The notes beneath the pieces were generated by a model. It worked only from the letters and a program-made list of their open reading frames with translations. It was not told the DNA's origin and made no database searches. Shown piece by piece: positions 33,661-45,243 of a stretch of 64,000 nucleotides of DNA. Location of the stretch: assembly GCF_030253575.1 (NCBI RefSeq), contig NC_080561.1, positions 10,326,501 through 10,390,500 of the forward strand. Reading direction: 5' to 3'. The DNA comes from Rhododendron vialii. Its lineage: Eukaryota; Streptophyta; Magnoliopsida; Ericales; Ericaceae. The position numbers and the translations under genes were made by a program. Position 1 is the stretch's first letter; each line of letters begins with the position of its first letter.

Positions 33661-36600
33661 ATGGAATCCGAGCAGCTGAAGTTGGAGACCCAGATGGATT
33701 CACTTCCCATGGTCTGTCTTTCTCTGTTGAATAGTACATGTAAATAATGGGTTTCTTCTTGTTTAGCCTATGTTTTATTTTATTTTCCTCTGATCATTTG
33801 GGATTTTTGTTTTGTGTTGGGGGCAGATTAAGCAGAGGTCACCAACCAAGGGAAAAGTGGTTCGAAAAAGAAAGCGTTCGAATCTTAAATCTAATGCCAA
33901 GAAAGTGAGAACTCCTTCTTCGTGTTCTTGATTGTGATTACACCAACTCTTTGATTTCTATGGAATAACTATGTTTACAGTTCTTGATTTAGGATATGTT
34001 GGAACAGATAATAGGTTTTCTTTCTTCTTGTTATTGATTTGGTTGTGGTTACAAGGTGATATGGAAATTGATGGAAACCTATTTAAACCCTAATTACACT
34101 TAGCGTACGCTGGAACCCGTGCTTGAAGCTACCAATAAATCTCGTTGCGTTCGTTATTTAATTTCTGTGAATCTAGTTTATTTAGCGGTCAGATCTTATC
34201 AAAGGACTAGTGGTGGAGCTAGGATTTGCACTCGGGAGTCATTTAGGAAAGAAGATATTTCGATTGGCGATGTTTATGAAAATTAAGTCTGATTCTTCTA
34301 GTTTTTATGGAGCGTTTTTACGAATTGGTGGATTAACTCTTGAGAAATTATTGGCCTCGTGTATGAATAACACCTGGTATCATAATGCAACAGCGAGTCA
34401 CTATGTGCAGACTCTGCAGAGACAGAACTCTTCAACACTTGTCATACTAAAAGTAAACTTGGTCATATATTTTTCATGGATAAAATTTATACATTTTCCG
34501 GAGTGTGTGACAAAATTGTAAAGAATACCATTGTTTCTTCTTCTTTTTTCACGGGGCCTAGGGATTATGAATTTTTTTTTTTTTGCTCTTACTACCTCTG
34601 CCCATGCTAAGGACATATTGCTTGTGCTATCTTCTCTTAAGTGATTGTGAGGGTGTCTATTGAATCACAGTCATCGCTAAGGTTGTCTTTGGATGCATTG
34701 AGTGGTACAGAAATAGATTGGCAAGCATAAGGTTTGGTAACGTCTGATAGTTGTTGAATTAGGAACCCGCGATTAAAAGAGGAGAGGGTTCAATCTTTGG
34801 GTGAGAAGATTGATGAAAAGGATGAAACCAGGAAGCTATAAACTTCAAGTCACAAGTTTGTGCATAAAAAGAAAAACAAAAGAACGGCGGAGGCACATGG
34901 GACTGCAACATGGATATGCACGGGCAGAAAAGTCTATTTCTTTGCACACCTTTACATACGCACATACACAAAGTGAGTTAGAAGTGGTTCAAAGATGATT
35001 AATCCATGTGGTCGTACATTATGAGTTCGTTCAGCAGCGAGTAATGATAGATGAATAGAGAGTCACTCTCTCTCTCTCTCTCTCATACAATTAACCACAA
35101 TGACTATTCGGCATACCGATTTTTTCATTTTGCGGGGTCAACAAATAACAGGGAATTGTTTTAGACTAGCGCACTTATTGAAAATGTTTTGCATTCATGA
35201 GCAGGTAACTTCGGATGATGGTGGAAAATATGGAAGGTTAGTAATATTGTTTGAATGTCTGTTCAGTTCTTCGTCCTTTTATATGTGGACAACATCCAAA
35301 AACCGCAGTTTTTTGGAGTATCTTGTGACAAGGCTGCTTTGCCTCTGTGATCTACTTAAAGCTGTAAAAAAAAGAGGACAAAGATTGAAGACTTGTATGA
35401 TAATGATGAAGCTAAGTTTTCCGTTATGGAGCGCACAGAAGAGGTCCTGGCAAATATAGCAGATGGATTCCCAGGCTTTGTTAAGTGTATGCTTCCCTCA
35501 AACGTCACTCATGGATTTTGGCTGGTAAGCGCTATTTTATTTCAGAGCTCAACCTTATATGGTGTACCAAGCAGAATTTTTCGTGCTAACTTCTCTTGCT
35601 GCAGATTTTTCCTAAAAAATTCTGCAATTTGCATTTGCCAATGCAAGATACCACAGTAATTTTGGTGGATGAATGGGGGAAAGAGTATGAAGCAAATTAT
35701 TTAGTGGATAGGCATGGGTTAAGCGGCGGATGGAGGGGCTTCTCCCTAGCTCAGAGACTAGTTAAAGGAGATCGTTTGGTCTTCTATTTGATCAAACCTT
35801 GCACCTTTAAGGTAATGGTTTTAACTTTTTATTGAAGTTCTTATGATGCTTGTGTTCAGTCATTCAGTTATTTAGCCTTGTAATTTTCAAGGAGGGAAAG
35901 GCATTCTGAAAGCTGTACTATATCTTGTCAAGGATTTGTTTTGTGAAGTAAATTGGTTTACTGAAATTCCTATGATGCTACTGAATCAATCAACAAGTAT
36001 AAGATAGGAATTGAAGAGATACAATGAACACGCGATATACATGGAAAACCCCTAAATGGGTAAAGACCACAGAAGGAATCAAACACTATAAAAACCATTG
36101 TGTGATTACAAATGACCTTACTACATAATTGAGACTGCTCACAATTGACTCAAGATCGATTGTTAAATCGTCGTTCACCACACCTTGTGTTTGACCACCT
36201 CCGCCTTGAATCCTCAAGCCTTCTAATACTCTTCCAAAAATCCATCGGAAGAAACTCAAGTTGACTGATTTGAAGATGAAGAATGTATTGCAATTGTATT
36301 GAATGATCACAGGTTCATAGATCTTGTATATGCTCCAAGATTCACTCTAACCCACTCTAGGGTTTCTTTTCTTTGTGATCTTAACGATGTTAGATCTGGT
36401 CTTTGCAGTGCTCAGAATCCTGGAAATAAAGAGAACACGTGTATTTATATGTCCAGAAACGCGCAAATTCGGATCGGTCGATTTCTCTATGCTTCATAAG
36501 GCCATTTTTCCACAGGGGTCCGACCGATGTCCGGCCAAGACCCGATAGATTAGGTTCAGTCTGATCGATCTCTTTAAATGCAATCGATCTGCTTCCCTGT

Positions 36601-38627
36601 GTTTGACCAGTCTTCTTCAACACGATCCTCTCATTCTGAATTACAAAGATTAGATTCTTTCCACTCTAATTTTATACTGACTTAGAGCATCTCCAATTCA
36701 CCCTCCATTCCTCTATTTCTCCATTTGAGAGGATCATTTTTGGAGGAAATACCATTCCAACCCATCCTCTATTTTCTCCTCCATTTGAGAGGATCAAGTT
36801 TGGTATTTCAAATATGGAGGATGGAGAAAAAAATGGAGAATGTCCTCCATTTCACTATTCACCCTCACCAAATCCTGTTTTGTTTATCAAATTAGTTTTG
36901 ATACACTAATCCTTTATAAAATTGGTACCAATCAAAAGATATGTACAATATCTTCAAAATAAGACCTTTATTGAGTATTTTTTTAATAAAGTTAGAAAAA
37001 TGAAAATTTGAGTTTTGGAGGGAAAGTGGGAAAGTTTGAGATTTGGGGTAGAAATAGAGTATTGGGTTGGAGTTAGATTTCCTCCATAATCACTTTTGCA
37101 ATAAAATATATTATTTTGATACTCTCAAATGAAGAAATGAAGGCAAAAATGGAGTATTGGATTGGAGATGCTCTTACTAAACCTAGAAAAGTAATAAAGA
37201 ATTACAACTCGATAAAAAAACCGGGATACAAATATATGTGTGGATTTTGTTGATGGATTTTGTCTGGTCTTCATCAACACGATCCTCTCACTCTCAACTA
37301 CAAAGATTAGATTCCTTCCACTCTAATTTTATACAGACTTACTAAACCTATAAAAAGTAAAAAATAATTACAAGTCGATAAAAAACCGGGATACAAATAA
37401 ATGTGTGGATTTTGTCAATGGAATTGCCAACCAAAATGGAGCTCGACTTTTTGGAGCCTACAGTTGCCATAATAGTTGGCAACTTGGCATTGGAAGTTGA
37501 GGAACAGAAAAGGTTGTGGCTGAGAAAATATATGAAAACTAGTGCTGCTGAACTTACAGAACTTTAAGCGAGTACTGAGTAGTGAAGAGAGATGGTACAG
37601 ATCCAAAGATATGTGTAAGTTAATGACTAGAGTTAGTCCATTGTAGATTTCTTCCCGGCATTGCCCAAAAAACATCCACGCACATTGTTATATTAACTTC
37701 TTCTTTTTTTCAATCGGCAGACATTTGTTATATTAACTTGACAGAGAATTGAATGCCATCATTCTTCGCTTAGAAAAGTCAGCTGACAAGTTCCCGCCTA
37801 GGTGCTAGGTGGCCAACTAGTCGCTGCCTAGGTGCTAGGAGTCCCTATTCCGCCCGACTAGTGCCTAGCGAGTTTAGAACATTGTATAATCGGCATAAAA
37901 GGTGGAAATTATTTAATTGGAAAACTTTAGCAAGCATCACTGCAGTTTTTTTTGTTGAAATGACAGCATGACACTAAAATTTCTCCGTTTGTGATGAACG
38001 TCAGGGATTTTGTCTGCTAGTTGGCTGATTATGTACCTGTTGTTTCTGCCTCCCCCTAGGTGCACATAGTGAGGGTTCATGGTTTAGATGAAGTGAATGC
38101 AGCTCTTTGCCTTATGAATTTGGTTGCTCTTGCAAAAAGAACGTACTCTGGTAAAAGTACTTTTGTGTGTCTCTCATTTTCCTCTCTTGTAGAATATCCA
38201 CTCAAATCTTTGTCTATCTAGTCTTTGTATATGCCCTAAACTTAGAACTTGGCAAAATGATGCGCAGATAAGAATATCCGGACTTGGAAAAAAGAAAAGA
38301 AGACTATGGAGCCTCATCTGCGAGATACTCCTCAAAAGAGTATTCAAGAAAACTATCCAGTCATACCATACTCGAACCTTGGCCTTGTACAAGATATTTC
38401 TAAAAGAAACACCGACAGTTGGGGCTCTGAAGTTTTGGAAGGTAAAAGATTTATAGGATGTGCTAGTATTTTGCACTTATTTGGTGAAAAAGTGAGTTGA
38501 GTAGGCAATATCTCTTTGAATGGTTTGATCTATAGGTTCTAGAATCTCCGACCATCAAGGCAAGGAGTCAAGCTGCATTCAAAATCCAGTTTATCAATAC
38601 TATGTTCACAGCTGGAAATGCTTGTAG
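33661..38627 (+). CDS. B3-domain transcription factor, paralogue with a divergent short C-terminus
   Basis: Exons 33661-33711, 33827-33904, 35205-35236, 35362-35524, 35605-35811, 38060-38150, 38268-38441 and 38536-38627 join in frame to 295 residues. A strongly basic start (KGKVVRKRKR) precedes the B3 domain at about 90-186 (FPGFVKCMLPSNVTHGFWL, HGLSGGWRGFS). Exons 3, 5 and 6 are 32, 207 and 91 bp, exactly as in the gene at 18607, and the junctions fall at the same residues (108, 177, 207). After GSEVLEG the paralogues part: this copy ends after about 30 unrelated residues and lacks the helical C-terminal region. The exon 4 acceptor (TTAAAG) is weak and the last exon is the least certain. If that intron is retained, the frame stops at 38500. 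Intron 5 (2.2 kb) is full of retroelement DNA. Confidence 0.8.
35985..36619 (-). mobile_element. Ty1/copia-like 3' LTR in intron 5 of the second B3 gene
   Basis: On the minus strand the LTR would begin TGTTGAAGAAGACTGG at 36619, preceded by a purine-rich stretch (AGAATGAGAGGATCG) like a polypurine tract. About 650 bp onward the sequence has LTR-like composition. The same junction recurs near 37270-37300 (GAGTGAGAGGATCG then TGTTGATGAAGACC), so the region also carries a partial tandem copy. The outer LTR end is approximate. Confidence 0.5.
36685..37173. mobile_element. PIF/Harbinger-type MITE with a neighbouring empty site
   Basis: GAGCATCTCCAATTCACCC at the left and, reversed, GAGCATCTCCAATCCAATAC at the right; TTA flanks both sides (36682-36684 and 37174-37176). 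The flanking DNA is repeated at about 37285-37400, where TATACAGACTTACTAAACC stands uninterrupted with a single TTA. Confidence 0.85.
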
Positions 38628-41600
38628 TTTATTGACCAAAAATGCCGTTGGAGCTTGAAAGTGTGCAATTTATAGCATCTTGCAAGTTGGAGAATTGACT
38701 TGAAATGATTAGTTGGCATAATATTTTGGCTTTTTTGGGCAGCTATTCAACCTTGGTTTAAACACAAGAAGGGTCGAAGAGGTAGAGAAGCTGGAATAGG
38801 TAGATTCGTGTCAAAGGGGTGATGAGAGCTCTTAACCGGAAGTATTCATTAGTTGGACAAACACCCAATGTAAGGCTCGGTGCTGCGACTGAGAAGCTCT
38901 GGAAGTGAATGGCAATGGTGCATGATTTGAGCTTTTTAGAAGTGGTTATGCCATGTGTGGTAAGTGCAGTAATGTTGTTAGTATATAGTGTTTGTTTTTA
39001 GAATTGCACTCAAAAGTCATAAATTGACACAGTTACTTTGCTGATGTGCAACATAGTGTACAATACTTCCAAATCACACACGAAAAAAGAACCTGATAGG
39101 ATTTAGCTGAAGAGAAATTTGTATCCATTTTCTGTACGCAATTTTTGTACTAAACTCGTATTGTTTTTGTAAGGAAGAAGCAAGTCGGAGACAAATTATA
39201 TACATAGTGTTCTGGTTGTTCTAACTGAAATGAACAATATATTATTTTGCTGGAGAGGAGTTGTGCTACAGTCGTCCAGTTTAACGTCTGTTTTTTTCTG
39301 CATCACTGTTGCATTTCTTGAAATAAACAGCATATTATTTAGCAGAAGAAAAAGTGAATTACTCGTGTACTCCTGTTTCTGTCGACTTCTAGTTGTGCCT
39401 GTTATCTGCTTCCCTCGACCTTCACAAAAGGTTTAATGTCAACAGGAGTCCACATTCTTCTGAAGTGATTTTCTTTGTTTGTTGCTAAAATTGTTGATTC
39501 CCATGGTTTTGAAAAGTTTACTAACTGTTCTATGGAAGTGAACTTCTGGGTTGAAAGAGCATTATTGAATTGAAATTGATCCCATAATCACTGGACATGT
39601 TATTCACGTCTTGAGAAAATCAGTTGCAATTGATGAAATCATGAGGTTACGATTATCGGGTCAGTGTGATTTTTCTCATGGAGGATACGTGCACGGATCT
39701 AAAAAATGACCGACTTGAATTATTAAAATGGGCGTTGACAGCCGTGTAGTAATGGCCCACGGAAGCAAATTGGACCGTAGTCTTCTCCTAGCTGGAGATC
39801 AAAAGCTGTGAATAGATGCTTTGTGATGCATGTGGAGTTCCATGGTGTAACGACAATTGACAAGACAGTTGAAAGATCAGAACGCGTAATATTCTTGATC
39901 AAAATAGGATAATCTTCAACCTGTGCTTAGCATAAAAGTTAAAACCAATGGTGAGAGTTGTATCTTGAGATTCTGCAATACAATTCCTTCGTACACTGGG
40001 AATACATACTCTAGCCTAGCCTAGCCTAGGAGAGAGGATAAGGAGATGAGGCGGCAACTGAACCCTGAATCCCATGCGTTGGAGTACGAGGATCCAACCA
40101 TTGGGCTCCCTTGCTCGAGGATCTGGTTCACGATCTGCACACGAGAAGCTAAATAGCGAAGGACGCACGTCATATGAAGAAGTAAAGAAAGGCATATTAA
40201 GAGCATCTTCAACCCCGAGTCATTTTCTGTAACGAAAAACAATAGTTTGAGTCTCAGCAAAATCATTCTCCAATCCTAAGCCGCATCCATAGCCAAGCCA
40301 AATTTTGGCTCAAGCAATCGCTCTCTCTCTCTCTCTCTCTCTCTCTCAAAAATAGCTAAAGCCAACCCAAGACTAATAGGAGTAGTAGAAAGATTGGTTG
40401 AGTTGAGTGGCCTGGAGAATTTCTTTCCTTTTTTGGTACGAGCCCTATTCCGCTAACAAAAATAAGTATTATTTATTTCTTGAATTAAAAATAATGTATT
40501 GTGAGATAATGACTTGTCTCATAAAGCGAAAAATAAGTACTCCACTTAAAAAATAAGAACTTTAATAGAACAGGATTCGAAGTGTAAAATAGTTCAATTC
40601 AGCATGCATAGCCGTTCATAACAATTTTTTTGCATCATGTCTTGCTAACAACTACAATTTGAGTTAATTGTAACTCGCAAAAAATTGTGTGATACTTTTT
40701 AAAATGACAATACTATGCAATAAAAATATTAGACAAGTCATTTTTTTCAAACTTCTTTTAATCTCAAGGTGTTCGGGCCATTGTATACACATTTTAATTA
40801 ATTATTGGGGGATCAATCCTACCGTTCATAGCAGAGGGCGGACTAAAATCGAAGTAAAACATACTCCTATATACCAGGAAGCCTCTAATGCCACGAGCAT
40901 TTTCTCTAGTGCCACGAGCATTAAATGCTCTACTGTGTAAATTGACTCACTTGTCCTTATGTGATCAAAAGCTTGTCGGCCAATAAAATTTGTTTCCCAA
41001 ACTATCCTTCCGTAAATGAACTAAACCCTTATTCGGGTCAACTATTCTAGGACCACACCTACACACTTGTGTGTGATGTGTATTTGGGTGTGTAAAATGG
41101 GTGTGGTTGTAGAATTACTCTATTCGGCTTCTGATACCGCTGATTTTCCACTGCAATTTTTTTTTCACCATTTTTGTTTAAGGTTTTGTCTCTTTCCGAT
41201 TTGACTTCTCAACCTTCTTGGAGTTATCCCATATGTGCTTCACCAGATTTCACAGGTTTGTATTTTTTTTTTATTCGTTGTGTAGTTGTATACTTTTAGG
41301 GTTTATTTTCCTAAGTATTATTTTTGACAAGGATAAATAAAGATTATTTTCTTAAGTATACGTTTGTGGTTTTGTTAGGATATTCAAGAATTACTATTGT
41401 TGAGCCAACATCAAGGTGTTGGTCTTGTGGTTAAGACACTGAGATCGATCACGCATAGATCATGACCTCTTCAACTCTATTATAAGATGCTACTACTAAT
41501 TTCAAAACTTCAAAGTTTCAATGGAAACACGATTTAATAAAATGATAAAGACATGTTTTTTTAGATAAAAGGCCTCAACTAACCACACGCAAGAAGTAAA

Positions 41601-41722
41601 AGCTTCTTCGATTATTGATTGACATTGCCTCTTCGATTTCATGAAATCAATTGAAAATGTTTTCACATAAAAATGAAGCTGAGAGGAGTGTATGTCTTTG
41701 GTTCACATTTACTATCAAAGGC
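38628..41722. other. Intergenic DNA, no supported gene
   Basis: It contains a CT microsatellite (about 40317-40347), a MITE-like repeat (about 40445-40577, related to 19165-19305) and otherwise AT-rich DNA. I looked for a continuation of the second B3 gene after 38627 that would restore the missing C-terminal region and did not recognise one. Confidence 0.4.
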
Positions 41723-41894
41723 CAGTGTTCTAAGAGTCGCTAGGTGCTAGTCGGGTGGTCGGTCACCTTCGAGCTATTAATCGGATTAATTGGTGCATAT
41801 TAATTAGTAATCGGTGATTAATCGTTAGTCGGACCTGATTGGATAGACTCCACCAGCGATTAACCGCCGATTAATTTCTTGTTTTAGAACACTA
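41723..41894. mobile_element. Small hAT-like element
   Basis: CAGTGTTCTAAGAG at the left and, reversed, TAGTGTTCTAAAAC at the right enclose words such as TCGCTAGGTGCTAG and CGATTAA repeats. A shorter relative with CCTAGGTGCTAG words lies near 37795-37885. Confidence 0.5.
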
Positions 41895-42009
41895 GACAGA
41901 GACCGATCGAGTTTCGCCTCTTTATACCCCAGAGAACACAAACAACCAAAACCTACTCGCAAGCAATTACCAGCACACTGCAAAACTACAGCATAGGAAC
42001 ATACATGAC

Positions 42010-42830
42010 CAGCACTACAGGAAAAACCAACACCGGCTACGAATGGACAAAACCAAGCCGAAAGGCAACAAAATAAAGGTTTTTCCAGCCCAGCTATCCA
42101 AATCTGCTCCCACCACCATTATCACCTTACTGGAAATATTCCACTCCAAACATATGAAGGCTATTTTGATCGATCGGTCTATTTTATGTTCCTCCAAGAG
42201 TGAATGCAACTTCTCATGTCTTTGATAATGCCACCAACCACCATTAGAGCATCTTGGGCCACGCCTTGAAAAATATCCTATTATTCCTCTCCCTCCGCAT
42301 ACGGCTGCAAACATCAATTCCATTGTGCGATTGGGTAAGCTACCTTGTTGGTTTCAGTGAGTAGCGAGAGCTCGAACGCAGTTGAGACCATATCAGAACC
42401 TCTGTGCTGCAACCTAACACATTCCAAGGTTTGAGTACTGCCTCTTGATACCAATTCGATCTGGACAAAATACTATTCGAAACCTGATTTGTATATTTTG
42501 GCAAGTAAAAAACAAAAAAGCAAGTGGTCATGCTTCTCTGCAATTCTATTGCAGAGTTTTTACCCAAGTAGGATTAGAAACCACTCCCAGTTGAAGCAAT
42601 CTATCCCTGGTAGGGAGTCTGCCATGAATTGCCATCCATTGGATTATAGACCACCTAGGAGCATGCTTCTGAAACCAGACGACCCTATACCAAGGCATAA
42701 CTGGATGGACAGCCCTTAAAGCATTCCAAGCCAATTGAAGAGAAAAATAGACATTTGGATCAACTTTGGGGACCAACTGCTCAAGGGTGTTTCTAACCAT
42801 TGTAGCATCCCCAATAAACATAGGAGGCAC
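42010..42830 (-). pseudogene. LINE fragment: reverse-transcriptase zinc-binding region, decayed
   Basis: On the minus strand, 42830-42546 encodes a stretch typical of the zf-RVT region at the C-terminus of plant L1-type LINE polyproteins (WNALRAVHPVMPWYRVVWF, WMAIHGRLPTRDRLLQLG). Frame breaks follow. Further pieces, such as CLEWN and DLDSWAGKTFILLP near 42200-42050, fit the end of such an element in other frames. The reverse transcriptase and endonuclease domains are absent. Confidence 0.75.
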
Positions 42831-43344
42831 GGTGCAAGCCCTTTCTGAATGTATTGTACTGTCCGTTTAGTACAATATATAGCTGGCCTCGCGGGTTTGT
42901 CACTCGTGCTCTAAGCACCTCTAAGATGAAAGTACTGTTTATGTTGTCTTATAGTATGTCCATGAACTATCCGCTGCGATGTGTAACAAGGCTGATTCCA
43001 ACACCGAAAACCTAACGCACCCAATGAAGTATTTGTGAAATTCTTATTCAATCAACGTAGGGGCAAGCAGATGTTTTTCTTCTCTCTCTTTTGCTTGTCC
43101 CCTTGAAAATTGAAATTATGTAGGGTAAACATATGGTTGAGTAAAACAACCCAAACCACCATGCTAAAGAACGAACTTTTTGCTAAGATATATAGGTATA
43201 TTTTTGTGAAATGTCATCACCCGTTTATATTTCCTGTTTTGAGGATTGTGAAATACTGAAGACTATCACTTGATTATAATGTTTTCTCATCAATCACTTA
43301 ATTCTAAGGTTTGAAGCTTCTTACATATCCTTTCTTGTGTCACT

Positions 43345-43728
43345 AGTCCCAAAAAGGACTATGGGGCCTGCTGTGCTCATCATATGGGTCCCATTTTGAG
43401 TTCAAAAATGTGATATGAACGATTCAATTTGTTCGGCTAGCTTGTTGAGTTTATCGTGTAAGGAAAACAAAAAAAGAGGACACCAATGGAAAATCCGTAG
43501 CCAATGATTGAGACACATTTGCCTAGAGTTTATTTTGAAAATTATACTACTTAAATTTCTTCAAGACAATCAAAATTTGTTCATGTTGATACCAGTCTTC
43601 AATAAACGTGATTTTATAATCACACGAGAAACTTGACGAGCCGGAAAAGATGAACAGTTCATATCACTTTTTTAGGCTCGGGATGGGACTCATATGATGA
43701 GCACAACAAGGCCTAAGGTCCCACAAAG
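43345..43728. mobile_element. Foldback MITE
   Basis: GTGCTCATCATATGGGTCCC at the left pairs with GGGACTCATATGATGAGCAC at the right with one mismatch. The flanking GGGGCCTG and CAAGGCCT pair too, as do GTGATATGAAC and GTTCATATCAC further in. The loop region is AT-rich. The ends are approximate. Confidence 0.6.
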
Positions 43729-44477
43729 GAGAACGTTTTGATAAAACATCTCTTTTTCTAATTGAAACATGGATAATCCCCAACTTCAATATGAGAACAT
43801 GTATCAGTTATTATCAAAACCATGGAGGTAACTTTTAGATTTCTCTTTTGATGTGCATGATACTGTTTCTCAATATCTGTATGTGTATGTTTTTTCACTT
43901 GCTGAAGAATTTTATATGATCAAAAGCTCTAATTCCTCGTGCATGTAATGGATGGATTTTCATTCATTTGAACCCGGATTAGGCCATGTTTGGCTCTGAG
44001 ATTTCTGAGGAAAAGGGAATAAGTAAAATCGAAATCGTGGAAGGAGGCTACTTCTAGCATTTGTGACATTCTGTGATACAAGGGAAGCTCCAAAGTCAAC
44101 ATACAAATAGAGATGGTGAAAAAATAGCTAGCAAAGGATTATTGCATTACACATAGACTAGATCAATCAAATACATGTTAAGCATACTACTTGAAATTCT
44201 TTCAGCAGACATTTGTACAGAATAAAATAGGCCCCATTTGCATGCGTACACGATTCGAATGAGAAAAATGATAAAGAGTTAAACCAAACAAACAAGCCTT
44301 TAAGATCTCTACTTCCAGCCAAACCTGTACTTCTATTTAGCATTAGCATCCAAAAATCCTTGATTCCTTTAGACAATGCCCATGATTCTACATTACTTTT
44401 CCTCCTCCATTACCACTAGCAGTCCATCAATTAGGCCTGCATCAAAAGAAATCAAGTAAATAATTGATCAAGACTAG

Positions 44478-44708
44478 TATTTTTTTTTTTACTTTTTACA
44501 TATACAAGACGGGTATCCAGCACAATGGATCGACTAATCTGGAGATTGATTCCACTATACACTAACTAAGGGCCACTTCAAAACTGGGCAAAGTCCTGTA
44601 TGGGCGGATGCAACAGGGAAATTGATAGCACAAGGTGGGATTCAAATCCCGACCAAAGGCTTCTTGAGGCCCCTATTGTGAGGTGACTGCTACTGCACCA
44701 ACAACCCC
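44478..44708 (-). mobile_element. SINE-like element
   Basis: On the minus strand it begins GGTTGTTGGTGCAGTAGCAG (box-A-like) with GGGATTTGAATCCC (box-B-like) about 60 bp later, and ends in A-rich sequence (plus-strand T run at about 44480-44490). This is the layout of a tRNA-derived SINE. No target duplication was found. Confidence 0.55.
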
Positions 44709-44712
44709 GGGG

Positions 44713-45195
44713 TTACATAAAGAAAAGTTCTTGCTGAATTTTAGGCCGTGTTTGGATATTGGGTTTCAATAGGGAAAACACGAAGAGACAAGAAAAGTAT
44801 TCAATGTGTTTGAAATACCTTTTATATAGCTCCTGGCCCTTCTCAGCTTTCTTTGGTAAAAATTGAGATCTCTTTAGACCCAACTTCCCCTTCCATCGAC
44901 CGGAACTCTTCGGAGGCCTCTGGAAAACGGTATCGTACTCGTCGTCTTCTTCTTCGTCGGCAAGGAGTTCTTTCAGAGGCAACAACTTTCCCTTGACAAT
45001 AAGCTCGTCCGCAGCGATCATGCCGAAGTTGGAGAGGGAGAACTCGAAATCGGAGGACACGGGGGGTTCCCTGTAGCTGTTTTCGGGTTTAACCGCTTGT
45101 TGCGAATCGGCAAAGTCACTGGAGAAGGATATCCTCGGGATAGAAGTGCAGTGGCCTTGCTGTTGCTCATTGTTGAACATGTTTATGTATGCCAT
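44713..45195 (-). CDS. DUF1645-family reading frame inside a Harbinger-like element
   Basis: A 160-residue single-exon frame starts at the ATG at 45195 (another ATG lies five codons on). It reads IPRISFSSDF (19-28), SSDFEFSLSN (47-56), ADELIVKGKLLPLKE (62-76), an acidic run (79-89) and PKSSGRWKGKLGLKRS (95-110). This order of blocks is characteristic of DUF1645 proteins, plant proteins of unknown biochemical role. The last ten or so codons run through the element's terminal inverted repeat into host DNA, so the tail after about residue 121 is unlikely to be ancestral. No frameshift or stop breaks the conserved part. It may be an expressed retrocopy-like capture or a recent non-functional one; the upstream TATATATATA (about 45219-45228) is very close to the ATG. 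Confidence 0.65.
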   Translation of the reverse strand: MAYINMFNNEQQQGHCTSIPRISFSSDFADSQQAVKPENSYREPPVSSDFEFSLSNFGMIAADELIVKGKLLPLKELLADEEEDDEYDTVFQRPPKSSGRWKGKLGLKRSQFLPKKAEKGQELYKRYFKHIEYFSCLFVFSLLKPNIQTRPKIQQELFFM

Positions 45196-45240
45196 CAAGA
45201 CAAGAAATGTTTTCAATATATATATATACCAAACACGACC
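44744..45240. mobile_element. Gene-carrying PIF/Harbinger-like element (Pack-type), 497 bp
   Basis: GGCCGTGTTTGG at the left and, reversed, GGTCGTGTTTGG at the right form a 12-bp terminal inverted repeat with one mismatch. TTA flanks both sides (44741-44743 and 45241-45243). Almost the whole interior is an open DUF1645-type coding sequence on the minus strand. It has no transposase. Confidence 0.75.
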
Positions 45241-45243
45241 TTA

